Source of the DNA: Thermoplasmata archaeon
GTDB taxonomy: Archaea > Thermoplasmatota > E2 > DHVEG-1
Assembly: GCA_003942085.1 (NCBI GenBank)
Contig: DQIQ01000011.1
Span: forward strand, 1-45,137
Length of the DNA stretch: 45,137 nt
Direction of reading: 5' to 3'
Below, piece by piece: positions 8,746-17,326 of this stretch (its first letter is position 1; each line of letters opens with the position of its first letter). Under the pieces are notes generated by a model. The model was not told where the DNA came from. It saw only the letters and a list, made by a program, of their open reading frames with translations, and searched no databases. The position numbers were made by a program, and so were the translations under genes.

Positions 8746-9168
8746 CTAGGTCTCATCCAAAGCGTCATTGACCAATTGATCAGCTGCCACCTGGAATGCC
8801 GTATTTCTCGATACATTGGTATAGACCACTTTACGAAAGATTCGTTCGCACTTTTTTGCTTCCTCAAAAAAAGCAAGCAGATGAGACGCCTTGACCCTGT
8901 AATGACCTTTCATTTGTTTTATCACGAGTTCCGAATCCATAAACACGTGGACCTCGTCTCGCGTATGGTTCGCGGCAAGTTGAAGTGCTTTGATCAAGGC
9001 CATGTACTCGGCAACATTGTTTGTCGTCTCCCCGATATATGCTTTATAGCACTCCACCAGGTTCTTCTGTTCATCATAGATAACGATCCCGACGGCAGCA
9101 GGACCAGGGTTGCCTCGTGCTCCACCGTCAGCATTCACAAATATTTTCTGCATCATGAAAGTATGCCT
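8746..9168 (-). CDS. Ribonuclease HI-family protein (archaeal/Sulfolobus type)
   Basis: NADGGARGNPGPAAVGIVI, ETTNNVAEYMALIKAL, VFMDSELVIKQMKG, AADQLVNDALDE; exact start within MRHTFMMQ uncertain. Confidence 0.9.
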   Translation of the reverse strand, partial: RHTFMMQKIFVNADGGARGNPGPAAVGIVIYDEQKNLVECYKAYIGETTNNVAEYMALIKALQLAANHTRDEVHVFMDSELVIKQMKGHYRVKASHLLAFFEEAKKCERIFRKVVYTNVSRNTAFQVAADQLVNDALDET

Positions 9169-9198
9169 CATTTTTTTTTGATACGTTGCCCATACGTA

Positions 9199-9255
9199 CT
9201 ATTCCTCGTTATCATCTGAAATCGCTGTTTTACATTCATTGTAATAATAGCCCAT
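9199..9255 (-). pseudogene. Remnant of a duplicated zinc-finger gene (MGYYYNECKTAISDDNEE*)
   Basis: Matches N-terminus of 8338..8673 product (MEYYCNECKKTISDDEFF) with first Cys lost and an early stop. Confidence 0.5.
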
Positions 9256-9478
9256 GAGCCTCGAGCGGAAATCTAAAGGATCATAACAGATATTTTTTTA
9301 TAAGCATATCTTCAATACTAAAAAGTCAAGCGTTAAAACCGGATCAATACTTCTGATTCCAGAGATAAGTTAAAAAAAAAAATTTGCTCATTAAGCGAAT
9401 TGAACAGCTTGAAAAAGTAAAATATGAAAAATAGCTAGAGAAAAGTAAAAAGTATATTAGCATATATCGGTGTATTAG

Positions 9479-10189
9479 ATGACCATGAAACACGAATTTT
9501 TGGATGCATTAGGAGGATACAAATATCATATTATTTTCTTAATATGTGTTTGTATTGGTGGAGTTTATGGTTTAATCTTTACTTTTAAAAATAATGAATG
9601 GCTCGCAATCTTTTTCATTATTATCATATCGGTGGTTGTTATTGTTATAGTTTTAAAAATAGTAAACGATAGAAAGAAAATGATAAAGAGACAAGAATTG
9701 GATAGAATACTAGCGGAAGAAAAAGCTAAAAAAGAACAAGCAGAAGCGGAAGAGCGAACCAGAAGAGATCGGGCTGAAGCGGAAGAAAAAGCTAAAAAAG
9801 ATAAAATAGAAGCGGAAAAAAGATCCAGAAGAGAGCAATCAGAAGCAGATGCAAAAACTAGAAAAGAACAAGAAGAATCGGGTAGAACATCCGAAAACTG
9901 GATGAAAAAAGATGTTGGAACTTTAATTGAGGAACTAGGTAGTCCTAATGCTACCAATAGGTTTCATGCAGCATTTTTTTTAGGAATCAAGAAAGAAAAG
10001 GGAGCGGTAAACGCATTGATAGAAGCTCTGCAGGACGGAGATAGTAATGTCGTTGCAAATGTAATCTACGCTCTTGGTGAAATTGGCGATCCTCAAGCAC
10101 TAGAACCTCTGCGGAAACTGAATGATGCTGGCGTTGAAAAACTACGAAGAATGGCGATTGAAAAACTCAGACAAATCAAAGGATCATAA
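9479..10189 (+). CDS. Membrane-anchored hendecad coiled-coil protein with C-terminal HEAT/PBS-lyase repeats
   Basis: Two TM helices; EEKAKKEQAEA-type 11-residue repeats; NRFHAAFFLGIKKEKGAVNALIEALQDGDSNVVANVIYALGEIGDPQALEPL. Confidence 0.8.
   Translation: MTMKHEFLDALGGYKYHIIFLICVCIGGVYGLIFTFKNNEWLAIFFIIIISVVVIVIVLKIVNDRKKMIKRQELDRILAEEKAKKEQAEAEERTRRDRAEAEEKAKKDKIEAEKRSRREQSEADAKTRKEQEESGRTSENWMKKDVGTLIEELGSPNATNRFHAAFFLGIKKEKGAVNALIEALQDGDSNVVANVIYALGEIGDPQALEPLRKLNDAGVEKLRRMAIEKLRQIKGS
9716..9880 (+). repeat. Five 33-bp (11-aa) coding repeats
   Basis: EEKAKKEQAEA/EERTRRDRAEA/EEKAKKDKIEA/EKRSRREQSEA/DAKTRKEQEES. Confidence 0.85.
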
Positions 10190-10298
10190 TGTAGATATTC
10201 AATTAATTACCACAGATGAACTGGATATTTAATCCTACAATTAAAAGTCTTCGGCCGTACATCAACTATTTTTTTTCTCCCTTCATTGGACCAGCATA

Positions 10299-10937
10299 TT
10301 ACTTTTTACTCAAGGATACAGTCCCCTGCAGCCCCTGACAGCCCACATCATTGCTTCCAACTGTTCCCTGGCAGTTATTGCTCAGAAAATTAAGCGTCCA
10401 GATGTTCCCGCCCAGATCCGCAAACGTAAGACGGTTGCCACTGAGTACCCCGTTATAGATCTCACTGACCGAGTTATCAAACCCGCTGCACCCCTGACCA
10501 GCAATAAGGGTCTGAACCTGGGATGCAGGGATGTTTATCGTAACCGTACCAAACACCATGTTCCCGTTCTGCTGTAGATCAAGGATCACCGACGGAGGAT
10601 TCAGGGTGCCGACATACCGACACGCGGGGTTGTCACAGTTGTTCGTAAACGTTCCACTGCCTTCCCAGCCCCCTGACAAGCTGCCTGTGGGAGACAGGAT
10701 CCCATCAAAGTTAACATAGGTGTACGCCACATACGCAAAACCAAGAATCGCGAACACAAAAATAATGACCATTATTGGATTTTTAAACCCGATCTTCCCT
10801 GATCGGTTTCTGACGACCACACCAACAGGCACGTCTTGAGTTTTTACCGGCTGCATCTCTCTTTGCTTCCCACAGGCAGGACAGAACCTGGCATCATCAA
10901 GCAGCTCACCTCCGCATCCGGAACAATACGCTGGCAT
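10299..10937 (-). CDS. Zinc-ribbon, single-TM protein with extracytoplasmic domain
   Basis: MPAYCSGCGGELLDDARFCPACGKQ ribbon, one TM; SD AGGAGGAAAG before ATG. Confidence 0.75.
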   Translation of the reverse strand: MPAYCSGCGGELLDDARFCPACGKQREMQPVKTQDVPVGVVVRNRSGKIGFKNPIMVIIFVFAILGFAYVAYTYVNFDGILSPTGSLSGGWEGSGTFTNNCDNPACRYVGTLNPPSVILDLQQNGNMVFGTVTINIPASQVQTLIAGQGCSGFDNSVSEIYNGVLSGNRLTFADLGGNIWTLNFLSNNCQGTVGSNDVGCQGLQGTVSLSKK

Positions 10938-10974
10938 TTTTTCTTTCCTCCTTTAAACCATACAGTTGACATAA

Positions 10975-11466
10975 TCAAGTACGTTGGATCTTATCATGGA
11001 ACTCTTCCTTCGTGATCTCCCCACGAGCCAACCTCTTTTTGAGGATATCATCAGCGTTTTCCTTGTTTTGTGCTTGTTCGATGATGACGGTCTGAGCAGA
11101 GATGGTCTCTTTTTCCTTATACTCGTTTTTGGCGCCGAGTAATTTCTGACAGACGACTTCGACATCATCTTTTGATCCTACCCCGAACTGATAGATTTGA
11201 AATGCTGACTGTTCATTTCTGATCTGAACATTTAACAACTTTGTAAGAAGACCTGTAGTGGTGACGCTGACGATAACACCAAGGGAACATTCAAAGAACA
11301 GATGATACCCTTTGGAAAAAAACCCTGGTTTCTGTAAAAAAAGCAACCGCTTGTTCGTAATCACAAACACCCCGGGTCCTTTCGTAGACATGCTCCCAGG
11401 TCTTGCTTCAAGTAGCTCTTCGCTCTTCGCTAAAATACCTGATGAATAGATCTGTGATGTATCCAT
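10975..11466 (-). CDS. PH-like/SHOCT-domain protein
   Basis: GVFVITNKRLLFLQKPG and C-terminal ILKKRLARGEITKEEFHDKIQ (SHOCT). Confidence 0.75.
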   Translation of the reverse strand: MDTSQIYSSGILAKSEELLEARPGSMSTKGPGVFVITNKRLLFLQKPGFFSKGYHLFFECSLGVIVSVTTTGLLTKLLNVQIRNEQSAFQIYQFGVGSKDDVEVVCQKLLGAKNEYKEKETISAQTVIIEQAQNKENADDILKKRLARGEITKEEFHDKIQRT

Positions 11467-11569
11467 CTTTCCTCACCACATCCCGTCGTTTGATAACAAG
11501 TATTCATTTATAAACCCTCAGCTAAACGAAGTCACCAAAAGGTGAAAAAGAAGAAAAGAAAAGAAAAAT

Positions 11570-11953
11570 TCAATTATTTTCTCTGCAATAAATGATGTTT
11601 AACCAAGAGTGATTATAACCAAGTTTTTGTTCAAGTAAACTATATGCTTTCCCGCTTTTCTTAGAAAATTCTTTATCATCGGTGTAGAAGTCAATCATGA
11701 AATTTGTTGAAAGGTTTACTACCATTTCACAAAAAATTTGGTAATCCATAGTATCTTTAAAATGAACTGAGGACGAATGGGTTTTAATCTCTGATAATTT
11801 ATCGCCAACGTCACTCTTTAAAACAATAATCTTGATAGAGGAATAGATAATTATTTTTTTTAATTCAGAGTTGGACTTACTTTTCTTATTCAATTTATTA
11901 ATAAATTTACTCCAGTCTTCCTCAAAGGGAACCGCGACAAAATCTGAAAACAT
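11570..11953 (-). CDS. Hypothetical protein
   Basis: 127 aa ORF in AT-rich segment, 3 nt from upstream ORF. Confidence 0.5.
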   Translation of the reverse strand: MFSDFVAVPFEEDWSKFINKLNKKSKSNSELKKIIIYSSIKIIVLKSDVGDKLSEIKTHSSSVHFKDTMDYQIFCEMVVNLSTNFMIDFYTDDKEFSKKSGKAYSLLEQKLGYNHSWLNIIYCRENN

Positions 11954-11956
11954 ATC

Positions 11957-12145
11957 TTATAACTTATCTTGTTCGTCATGGTTTAAGTTTATGATTTTAT
12001 CAATAGTTTTTAACGAAAGTGTAACGGATGTCCTTTTCACAATTTGACGACCTGAGATAATTGGTTTATAAATTCTCAATAGTATCGGTGAATATCTCGC
12101 TTGAAAAATCATTGAGGACTCCCAGACCCGAAGAATAGTCATCAA
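11957..12145 (-). CDS. Hypothetical protein, probably operonic with 11570..11953
   Basis: 62 aa ORF, same strand, 3-nt gap. Confidence 0.4.
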   Translation of the reverse strand: MMTILRVWESSMIFQARYSPILLRIYKPIISGRQIVKRTSVTLSLKTIDKIINLNHDEQDKL

Positions 12146-12518
12146 ATGAATCTCTATGCGGCATTATTACACTACTCTCAATATATTTTATCTTTTGTTT
12201 TTATACAGATAATGATTACATCCTACATATTATAGAATTTCTATTCAGTATAATAATACATCCCGTTTTTCTGTAAAAGGATCGATTGAAACCATTACAA
12301 TCCTCTTTCTCTTTCAAATGACATCACCATTGGTAATCGTTCCATCAAACCTTTTTCCTATTTGTATTAACAAGCTCGTCACCTCGCGGATCTATCATTT
12401 ACGAGTATACCATCTACGATATTTCACCAAGAAACAAAAAAAATTTCTGTAATCATAAAAAAAACGTTTCTTCTGTAAGAGTTGGTAAATAAAAAAAGAA
12501 AGAGAGAGAACGTTCTCT

Positions 12519-14915
12519 CTATGACGGATACCCGCCGATCAGCAGGCTTGGGTCACCAATCAACACCCATTGTTCCACGGTCTTTTGATGCGCGCTGTCC
12601 CAGCCTTCTGCCTTGAAATGACTGATGTACTCGGTCAGCGTCCCTGCGTAGGCATCTCCAAGGATATGGTGTCCATCGGTCCCATACTGGACGAAGAACT
12701 CTGTGGTGATGTAGTTATCCAGACCACCGGTCGTGCAAAACTCGTTGAGGATACCGTACCCGTACCCGGTGTTCCCCATCGTCGCGATCGCGCCAGTCTT
12801 GGGCAGTCTTACGAACCGCTCGCTCCAACTCTCAGCAGTCGGACTCCCATAACAATGGGTCGAATGCACGTTCTTCCGATCCAGAAGAGTCTTAATTATT
12901 GATACATTAAACATGCTGTTATGACAGCCGCCGACGACCACAACAGGGTTCTTGTAGGTATTGGATATTTTATCCATAGGTAAGACCGGCAGACCGATGT
13001 TAAAAACGGAGAGTCCAAGTATCTCAGCACCCTTCCGATTCCCAGGTATACCAGGGTAGTGGTTCGCCCACACCGCGGGGCTCCCATGACCGGAGAAGAA
13101 CACAAAGCCAGCGCCCTGGCTGATGGTGTCGATCACCTCTTTCTGACCGGTCCACTTTCCATTGGAGCTGAAGAGGAATATCTTCTCAATCTCTGAGGGC
13201 ATGTAGTACGCTGCCCCTGCCCGTCCCAGTAACAGTTGATCTCCGCAGGTCCATTCTCCTTCCCAATACATCTTAAAGCCGGTTTTCGTCATGGTGAACA
13301 CGGTGGCTCCAGCGCTGTTGTTGACCCAGACATGGATTTCGGTCTCAACACCATACGGCCGGGGGTCGTAGGTCTTCCCACGGATCGAAAGCACACCGCT
13401 GACGTATTTCATGTCTGCCCAGTGTAACTGACTGTTGAGGTACGCTTCCCGTTCTGTCGGAGCATACGTGAAGTCTGTGTTCCCAAGGATGTTGCCTTCG
13501 GAGACGGACACGATTTCAGCAACAGGGGGAAACGGATATTTCAACCCGGTGATCAGATTGTCATCATGGTTGAAGGTAAGAATGGTCGCCTTTGTCTTAT
13601 CAATGGTGATATTTAATACATCATGGGGTCCGTAGACATTATTGACATTCTTGCTTTGGGCATAAATGGTGTACGCCCCATTGGGGAGCGCGTTCGTATT
13701 CCAGGTAATGCCCAGATCTTCTTGATCCAAGAAGCCATCTCCTGAAACAAGTACCATCTTATTGAACCAGGCAGGATCCGCAGGACCGCTTTCATACGTC
13801 ACAATTTTATCAACTACACCTTGGACTTCTTTGACGCTTCTACAGGGCAGCCTTCCTAACGCAACATCAGGATACAGATCGAGTTTATCGGCACTTATGC
13901 CGCCAAACTCAGCATAGATATGGTTCCCGTTCGAATCCCAGCTACAGAAATCACCGGTCGCATTATAGATGTCCGCGTAATACAGATCACTGATGTATCC
14001 TGGGTCGTCATCCGGGCTTGTCATCAAACTTGAGTATCGCACGGGTAAATACCAGCCCTTTGATCCGAGGCTGGCGCTATCTCTTGGGACTGCGTACAAA
14101 CGTGATTTTAATCCACCAACAAGCAAGATATAGGAGGTATTATAGGTCTCCAGGGCATCCTTGATGAAATATTTTATCTGCTCTGCTGTATCGTACCCGG
14201 TATATTCCGCGTAGATATCCTCAGTGGTCTTCAGCATCGTTGAGACCCCTTTTGAGATCTTATGGTCAACGAGTGGTTGTAGAGCACTGGAGAACTTCGA
14301 GGGGGCGATGATGACTAATTTATACTCGGTGTTTGCTGGGAACGGGGTACTATCACGGACTTTGTAGGTGATGGTCACATCGATGGTGCTAGCGTAATAG
14401 ATCGTGTCAAGCCCTGGTTCATACCGAACCGGATAAGTGTTAATGGTCAAGAACGTCTTATGCAGATTGTTCTCATCCAACCCAGCACCGACATGATAGC
14501 TCATCCAGTCACTGGGGAAGAGGTTTTCTGAGCCATAGATCTCAGGGTTCATCTGCGGTTCACTGGATAGTGCCACGTCACTGCTCAGCGGCATCGGCTG
14601 CGGAGCAGGCATAACCTTCTGTGACAATACCATGGACTTGACGCCGGAGGCGACACAGACGACATCCTGTATCGTCGCACCAAACGGCAGGTTCAACGTT
14701 TCAATGCGTCGGGGAAGCATCGGGCTTCCTGCATCGAAAATCCATGAATCTGTCCCGGCAGATTGTAATTCGACAAAGATTTCTTTTTCGATAATGGTCG
14801 GTTCTGAAAAGGAAAAACTGAGGTTTCCTTGTTTTTCACTAGCGTTTCCCATACCTAGGGCGGTAAATCCACTAAGTACAAGTACTCCTACTACAAAATA
14901 TATGGTGTGTTTCAT
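12519..14915 (-). CDS. Secreted peptidase C25 (gingipain-like)
   Basis: Signal peptide; C25 N-terminal propeptide-like region; YKLVIIAPSKFSSALQPLVDHKISKG; His motif FFSGHGSPAVW; Cys motif VVVGGCHNSMFN. Confidence 0.9.
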   Translation of the reverse strand: MKHTIYFVVGVLVLSGFTALGMGNASEKQGNLSFSFSEPTIIEKEIFVELQSAGTDSWIFDAGSPMLPRRIETLNLPFGATIQDVVCVASGVKSMVLSQKVMPAPQPMPLSSDVALSSEPQMNPEIYGSENLFPSDWMSYHVGAGLDENNLHKTFLTINTYPVRYEPGLDTIYYASTIDVTITYKVRDSTPFPANTEYKLVIIAPSKFSSALQPLVDHKISKGVSTMLKTTEDIYAEYTGYDTAEQIKYFIKDALETYNTSYILLVGGLKSRLYAVPRDSASLGSKGWYLPVRYSSLMTSPDDDPGYISDLYYADIYNATGDFCSWDSNGNHIYAEFGGISADKLDLYPDVALGRLPCRSVKEVQGVVDKIVTYESGPADPAWFNKMVLVSGDGFLDQEDLGITWNTNALPNGAYTIYAQSKNVNNVYGPHDVLNITIDKTKATILTFNHDDNLITGLKYPFPPVAEIVSVSEGNILGNTDFTYAPTEREAYLNSQLHWADMKYVSGVLSIRGKTYDPRPYGVETEIHVWVNNSAGATVFTMTKTGFKMYWEGEWTCGDQLLLGRAGAAYYMPSEIEKIFLFSSNGKWTGQKEVIDTISQGAGFVFFSGHGSPAVWANHYPGIPGNRKGAEILGLSVFNIGLPVLPMDKISNTYKNPVVVVGGCHNSMFNVSIIKTLLDRKNVHSTHCYGSPTAESWSERFVRLPKTGAIATMGNTGYGYGILNEFCTTGGLDNYITTEFFVQYGTDGHHILGDAYAGTLTEYISHFKAEGWDSAHQKTVEQWVLIGDPSLLIGGYPS

Positions 14916-15077
14916 ATTTTTATTAGTCCCCCTTGAGTGACTTGTGTATAAGAATATTGATATTGTCTTATTTATTTATACCTTTGTATGAATCTAAGAT
15001 GTGATAAAAAAACCTTCTATCCCACCGCATCACAGCTTATTTATATACTCCCGTGTTAAAACCCCGGTTGGATCCCT

Positions 15078-15935
15078 ATGGACCTGTGGTTCCTCTTTAG
15101 CATACTTGGGTATACGATCGGTGCGGTCGCAGGCATCCTGGACAAGTATATGATGAACCGGCTGTACCACCCGGTGACCACGGTTCTGCTGCGAACATTG
15201 TTTAACGCAATCTTCCTGGGCACCGCAGGAATACTTTTCCTTCAACTCAGCATCACCCCCTCGCTGCTGATGCTTGCAGCAATCCCGGCATTCCTCCTGG
15301 CCATCAGCTTCGTCGTGTACCTTCGCGTGCTGCAGAAAAAGGACGCCAGCGAGATCCAACCGTTCTCCCAATCACTTGACACCCTGTTCATCTTCCTTGC
15401 CGCAATCATACTGCTCCACGAGCCAGCACGACTGGAAAACTACATAGGAATCCTGGTCATCGTCATCGGCGTCTACCTGGTCCTCACCGAACACATAACC
15501 AAAGTACCACGTCTAGATCGCAATCTTTTGATCATCGCCGCACTCGTCCCCATCGACATCGCCTACGCGCTCCTCGTCAAAACATTCCTTGGAACTGCGG
15601 ATCCCATAGCACTTGCGGTTTCCATCTACCTGATGGCGTTTTTCATGCTTGGGATCATCTCCCTTCTCATGCGACGACACATACACCGACCTGCTGGTTC
15701 CCTCAAACCACAGATGCGCATTGTGCTTGTTGCATCCCTCTGTGCAGCGACCGCCGCAGCATTCCTATACACCGCTCTCTCCCAGGCAGCCGCCTCAAAG
15801 GTCTATCCCATGGCAGGCATCAGCTCCGTTATGGTCTTTTTACTTGCCACCGTGTTCCTCAAAGAAAAGTTCCACAAACACCGATTCATCGGCACCATCA
15901 TTGTAGTGTTCGGCATCTACCTCATCTCGCTGTAA
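15078..15935 (+). CDS. EamA/DMT-superfamily transporter
   Basis: ~10 TM in two halves; LLHEPARLENYIGILVIVIGVYLV and FLKEKFHKHRFIGTIIVVFGIYLI. Confidence 0.85.
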   Translation: MDLWFLFSILGYTIGAVAGILDKYMMNRLYHPVTTVLLRTLFNAIFLGTAGILFLQLSITPSLLMLAAIPAFLLAISFVVYLRVLQKKDASEIQPFSQSLDTLFIFLAAIILLHEPARLENYIGILVIVIGVYLVLTEHITKVPRLDRNLLIIAALVPIDIAYALLVKTFLGTADPIALAVSIYLMAFFMLGIISLLMRRHIHRPAGSLKPQMRIVLVASLCAATAAAFLYTALSQAAASKVYPMAGISSVMVFLLATVFLKEKFHKHRFIGTIIVVFGIYLISL

Positions 15936-16022
15936 AAAAGTGCTCGATGATTCAAACCTGGATCTATGATTATGTCGTTTTTATGAATAGATTTTACAGG
16001 AGCAAATATGAACGAAACAAAG

Positions 16023-16052
16023 CATTTATATATATTGTAAGACATATCTTAC
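16023..16052 (+). promoter_or_regulatory. TATA box plus inverted-repeat operator of the toxin-antitoxin operon
   Basis: TTTATATATA followed by GTAAGA-CATA-TCTTAC (16037-16052), 11 nt before ATG 16064. Confidence 0.6.
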
Positions 16053-16063
16053 ATTGTGATTCT

Positions 16064-16330
16064 ATGGAAATAGCACTCACAAAAATCAGCTCAAAAGGAC
16101 AAATCGTGATTCCTGCGCATTTACGAAAAAACTTCACGCAAGGGGAAGAGTTACTTATTATCAAAAACAAAGATCAAATGATCCTCCATCGCCTCAAAGA
16201 CATGGATAAAAAATTCAAAGAAGATTTAGCACTTGCAAATGAAACCGAAAAAATGCTGCGAAAATACGAACGAGGGGAGTTTAAAAAGAAATCCGCAAAA
16301 GAATTTCTTACAGAGCTGGATAAATGGTAA
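16064..16330 (+). CDS. AbrB/SpoVT-family antitoxin
   Basis: MEIALTKISSKGQIVIPAHLRKNFTQGEELLIIKNKDQMIL. Confidence 0.9.
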   Translation: MEIALTKISSKGQIVIPAHLRKNFTQGEELLIIKNKDQMILHRLKDMDKKFKEDLALANETEKMLRKYERGEFKKKSAKEFLTELDKW

Positions 16331-16584
16331 CGGTCTATTATCATCCTCATTTTGAAAAACAAGTAAAAAAAATCAAAGACGGAAAAGTGAAACAACAAAT
16401 AAAACAACAAATAAAACAACAAATTCAAAAGATTATCGAAGAGCCCGAAACAGGAAAACCAATGAAATTTGGACGAAAGGGCACTAGGGAACTCTATATT
16501 TCTCCCTATCGACTTTCCTATTTATTTGAGAAAAATAACGATGCAGTCATTCGGTTATCGCTTTACCATAAAGACGAACAATAA
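16324..16584 (+). CDS. RelE/ParE-family toxin
   Basis: YYHPHFEKQVKKIKDGKVKQQI...GTRELYISPYRLSYLFEKNNDAVIRLSLYHKDEQ; overlaps antitoxin 3' end. Confidence 0.85.
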   Translation: MVTVYYHPHFEKQVKKIKDGKVKQQIKQQIKQQIQKIIEEPETGKPMKFGRKGTRELYISPYRLSYLFEKNNDAVIRLSLYHKDEQ

Positions 16585-16769
16585 ATATGATGCTGCACTC
16601 TTGTTAGTTACCAGGTACTATTAATTTTTTCAGATTACCTTTTGAATAGCACCTCCTTCATTTATTATCTATACAAAAAACATAATGAAACATTATTTAT
16701 CCTTCGCTTTCCTTGTATCGACGTGACCTCGTCACGCAGAACTCCCAAAAAAAAATTCCTCAATACGAG

Positions 16770-17132
16770 TTACTTCCTTGCGCCCTCTCCTTCCAAATGA
16801 AAATGATGCAGGAAACGATGATAAATAGGAGCGAGGAAAACAGCGACCGATACAATGAGGATGAACCCACAATACAACGCGTACACCCCAGCAAACACCT
16901 TCCCTGCGTCGGTGTGTAAAACCGTGACCTGTCCCATCCCGCCCATCAGCATCGCAGCATTCAGAAACGCATCAACCCAGGACATGCCTTCAGACAGCTG
17001 ATACCCCAGCATCCCTATGACCAACGAAAGAGCAATAAGCCCGATAGAGAGGAGCGCGAACTTCAAAAGCCGCAGAAAAAACCTAGAACGCGGAAGAAGG
17101 GATTCATGACGTTTCTCAAATTTTTCAAGCAT
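16770..17132 (-). CDS. Two-TM ion-channel-like membrane protein lacking a canonical K+ selectivity filter
   Basis: SWVDAFLNAAMLMGGMGQVTVLHTDAGKVFAGVYALYCGFILI resembles pore helix/TM2 layout with MGGMGQ at the filter position. Confidence 0.65.
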   Translation of the reverse strand: MLEKFEKRHESLLPRSRFFLRLLKFALLSIGLIALSLVIGMLGYQLSEGMSWVDAFLNAAMLMGGMGQVTVLHTDAGKVFAGVYALYCGFILIVSVAVFLAPIYHRFLHHFHLEGEGARK

Positions 17133-17326
17133 TTCCTATTAATCACTGTTCCATTATTAAAAAGTAATCCAGTTCTCACCTTTTTCTTGAAAAAATAATG
17201 AACAGTCCAAACAAAAAAACTCATCAGCTATTACACAATGGGTGAAAATCTTATCATTTTTCAAAATTTCCTCCTGACAACAATCGATATAAACCAGTAT
17301 TTCATCTATAAAGACAGGGGAATGTT

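Noticed and set aside
8578-9219. Plus-strand 213-aa ORF
   Set aside because: Antisense to RNase HI and the zinc-finger gene, both of which have recognisable motifs.
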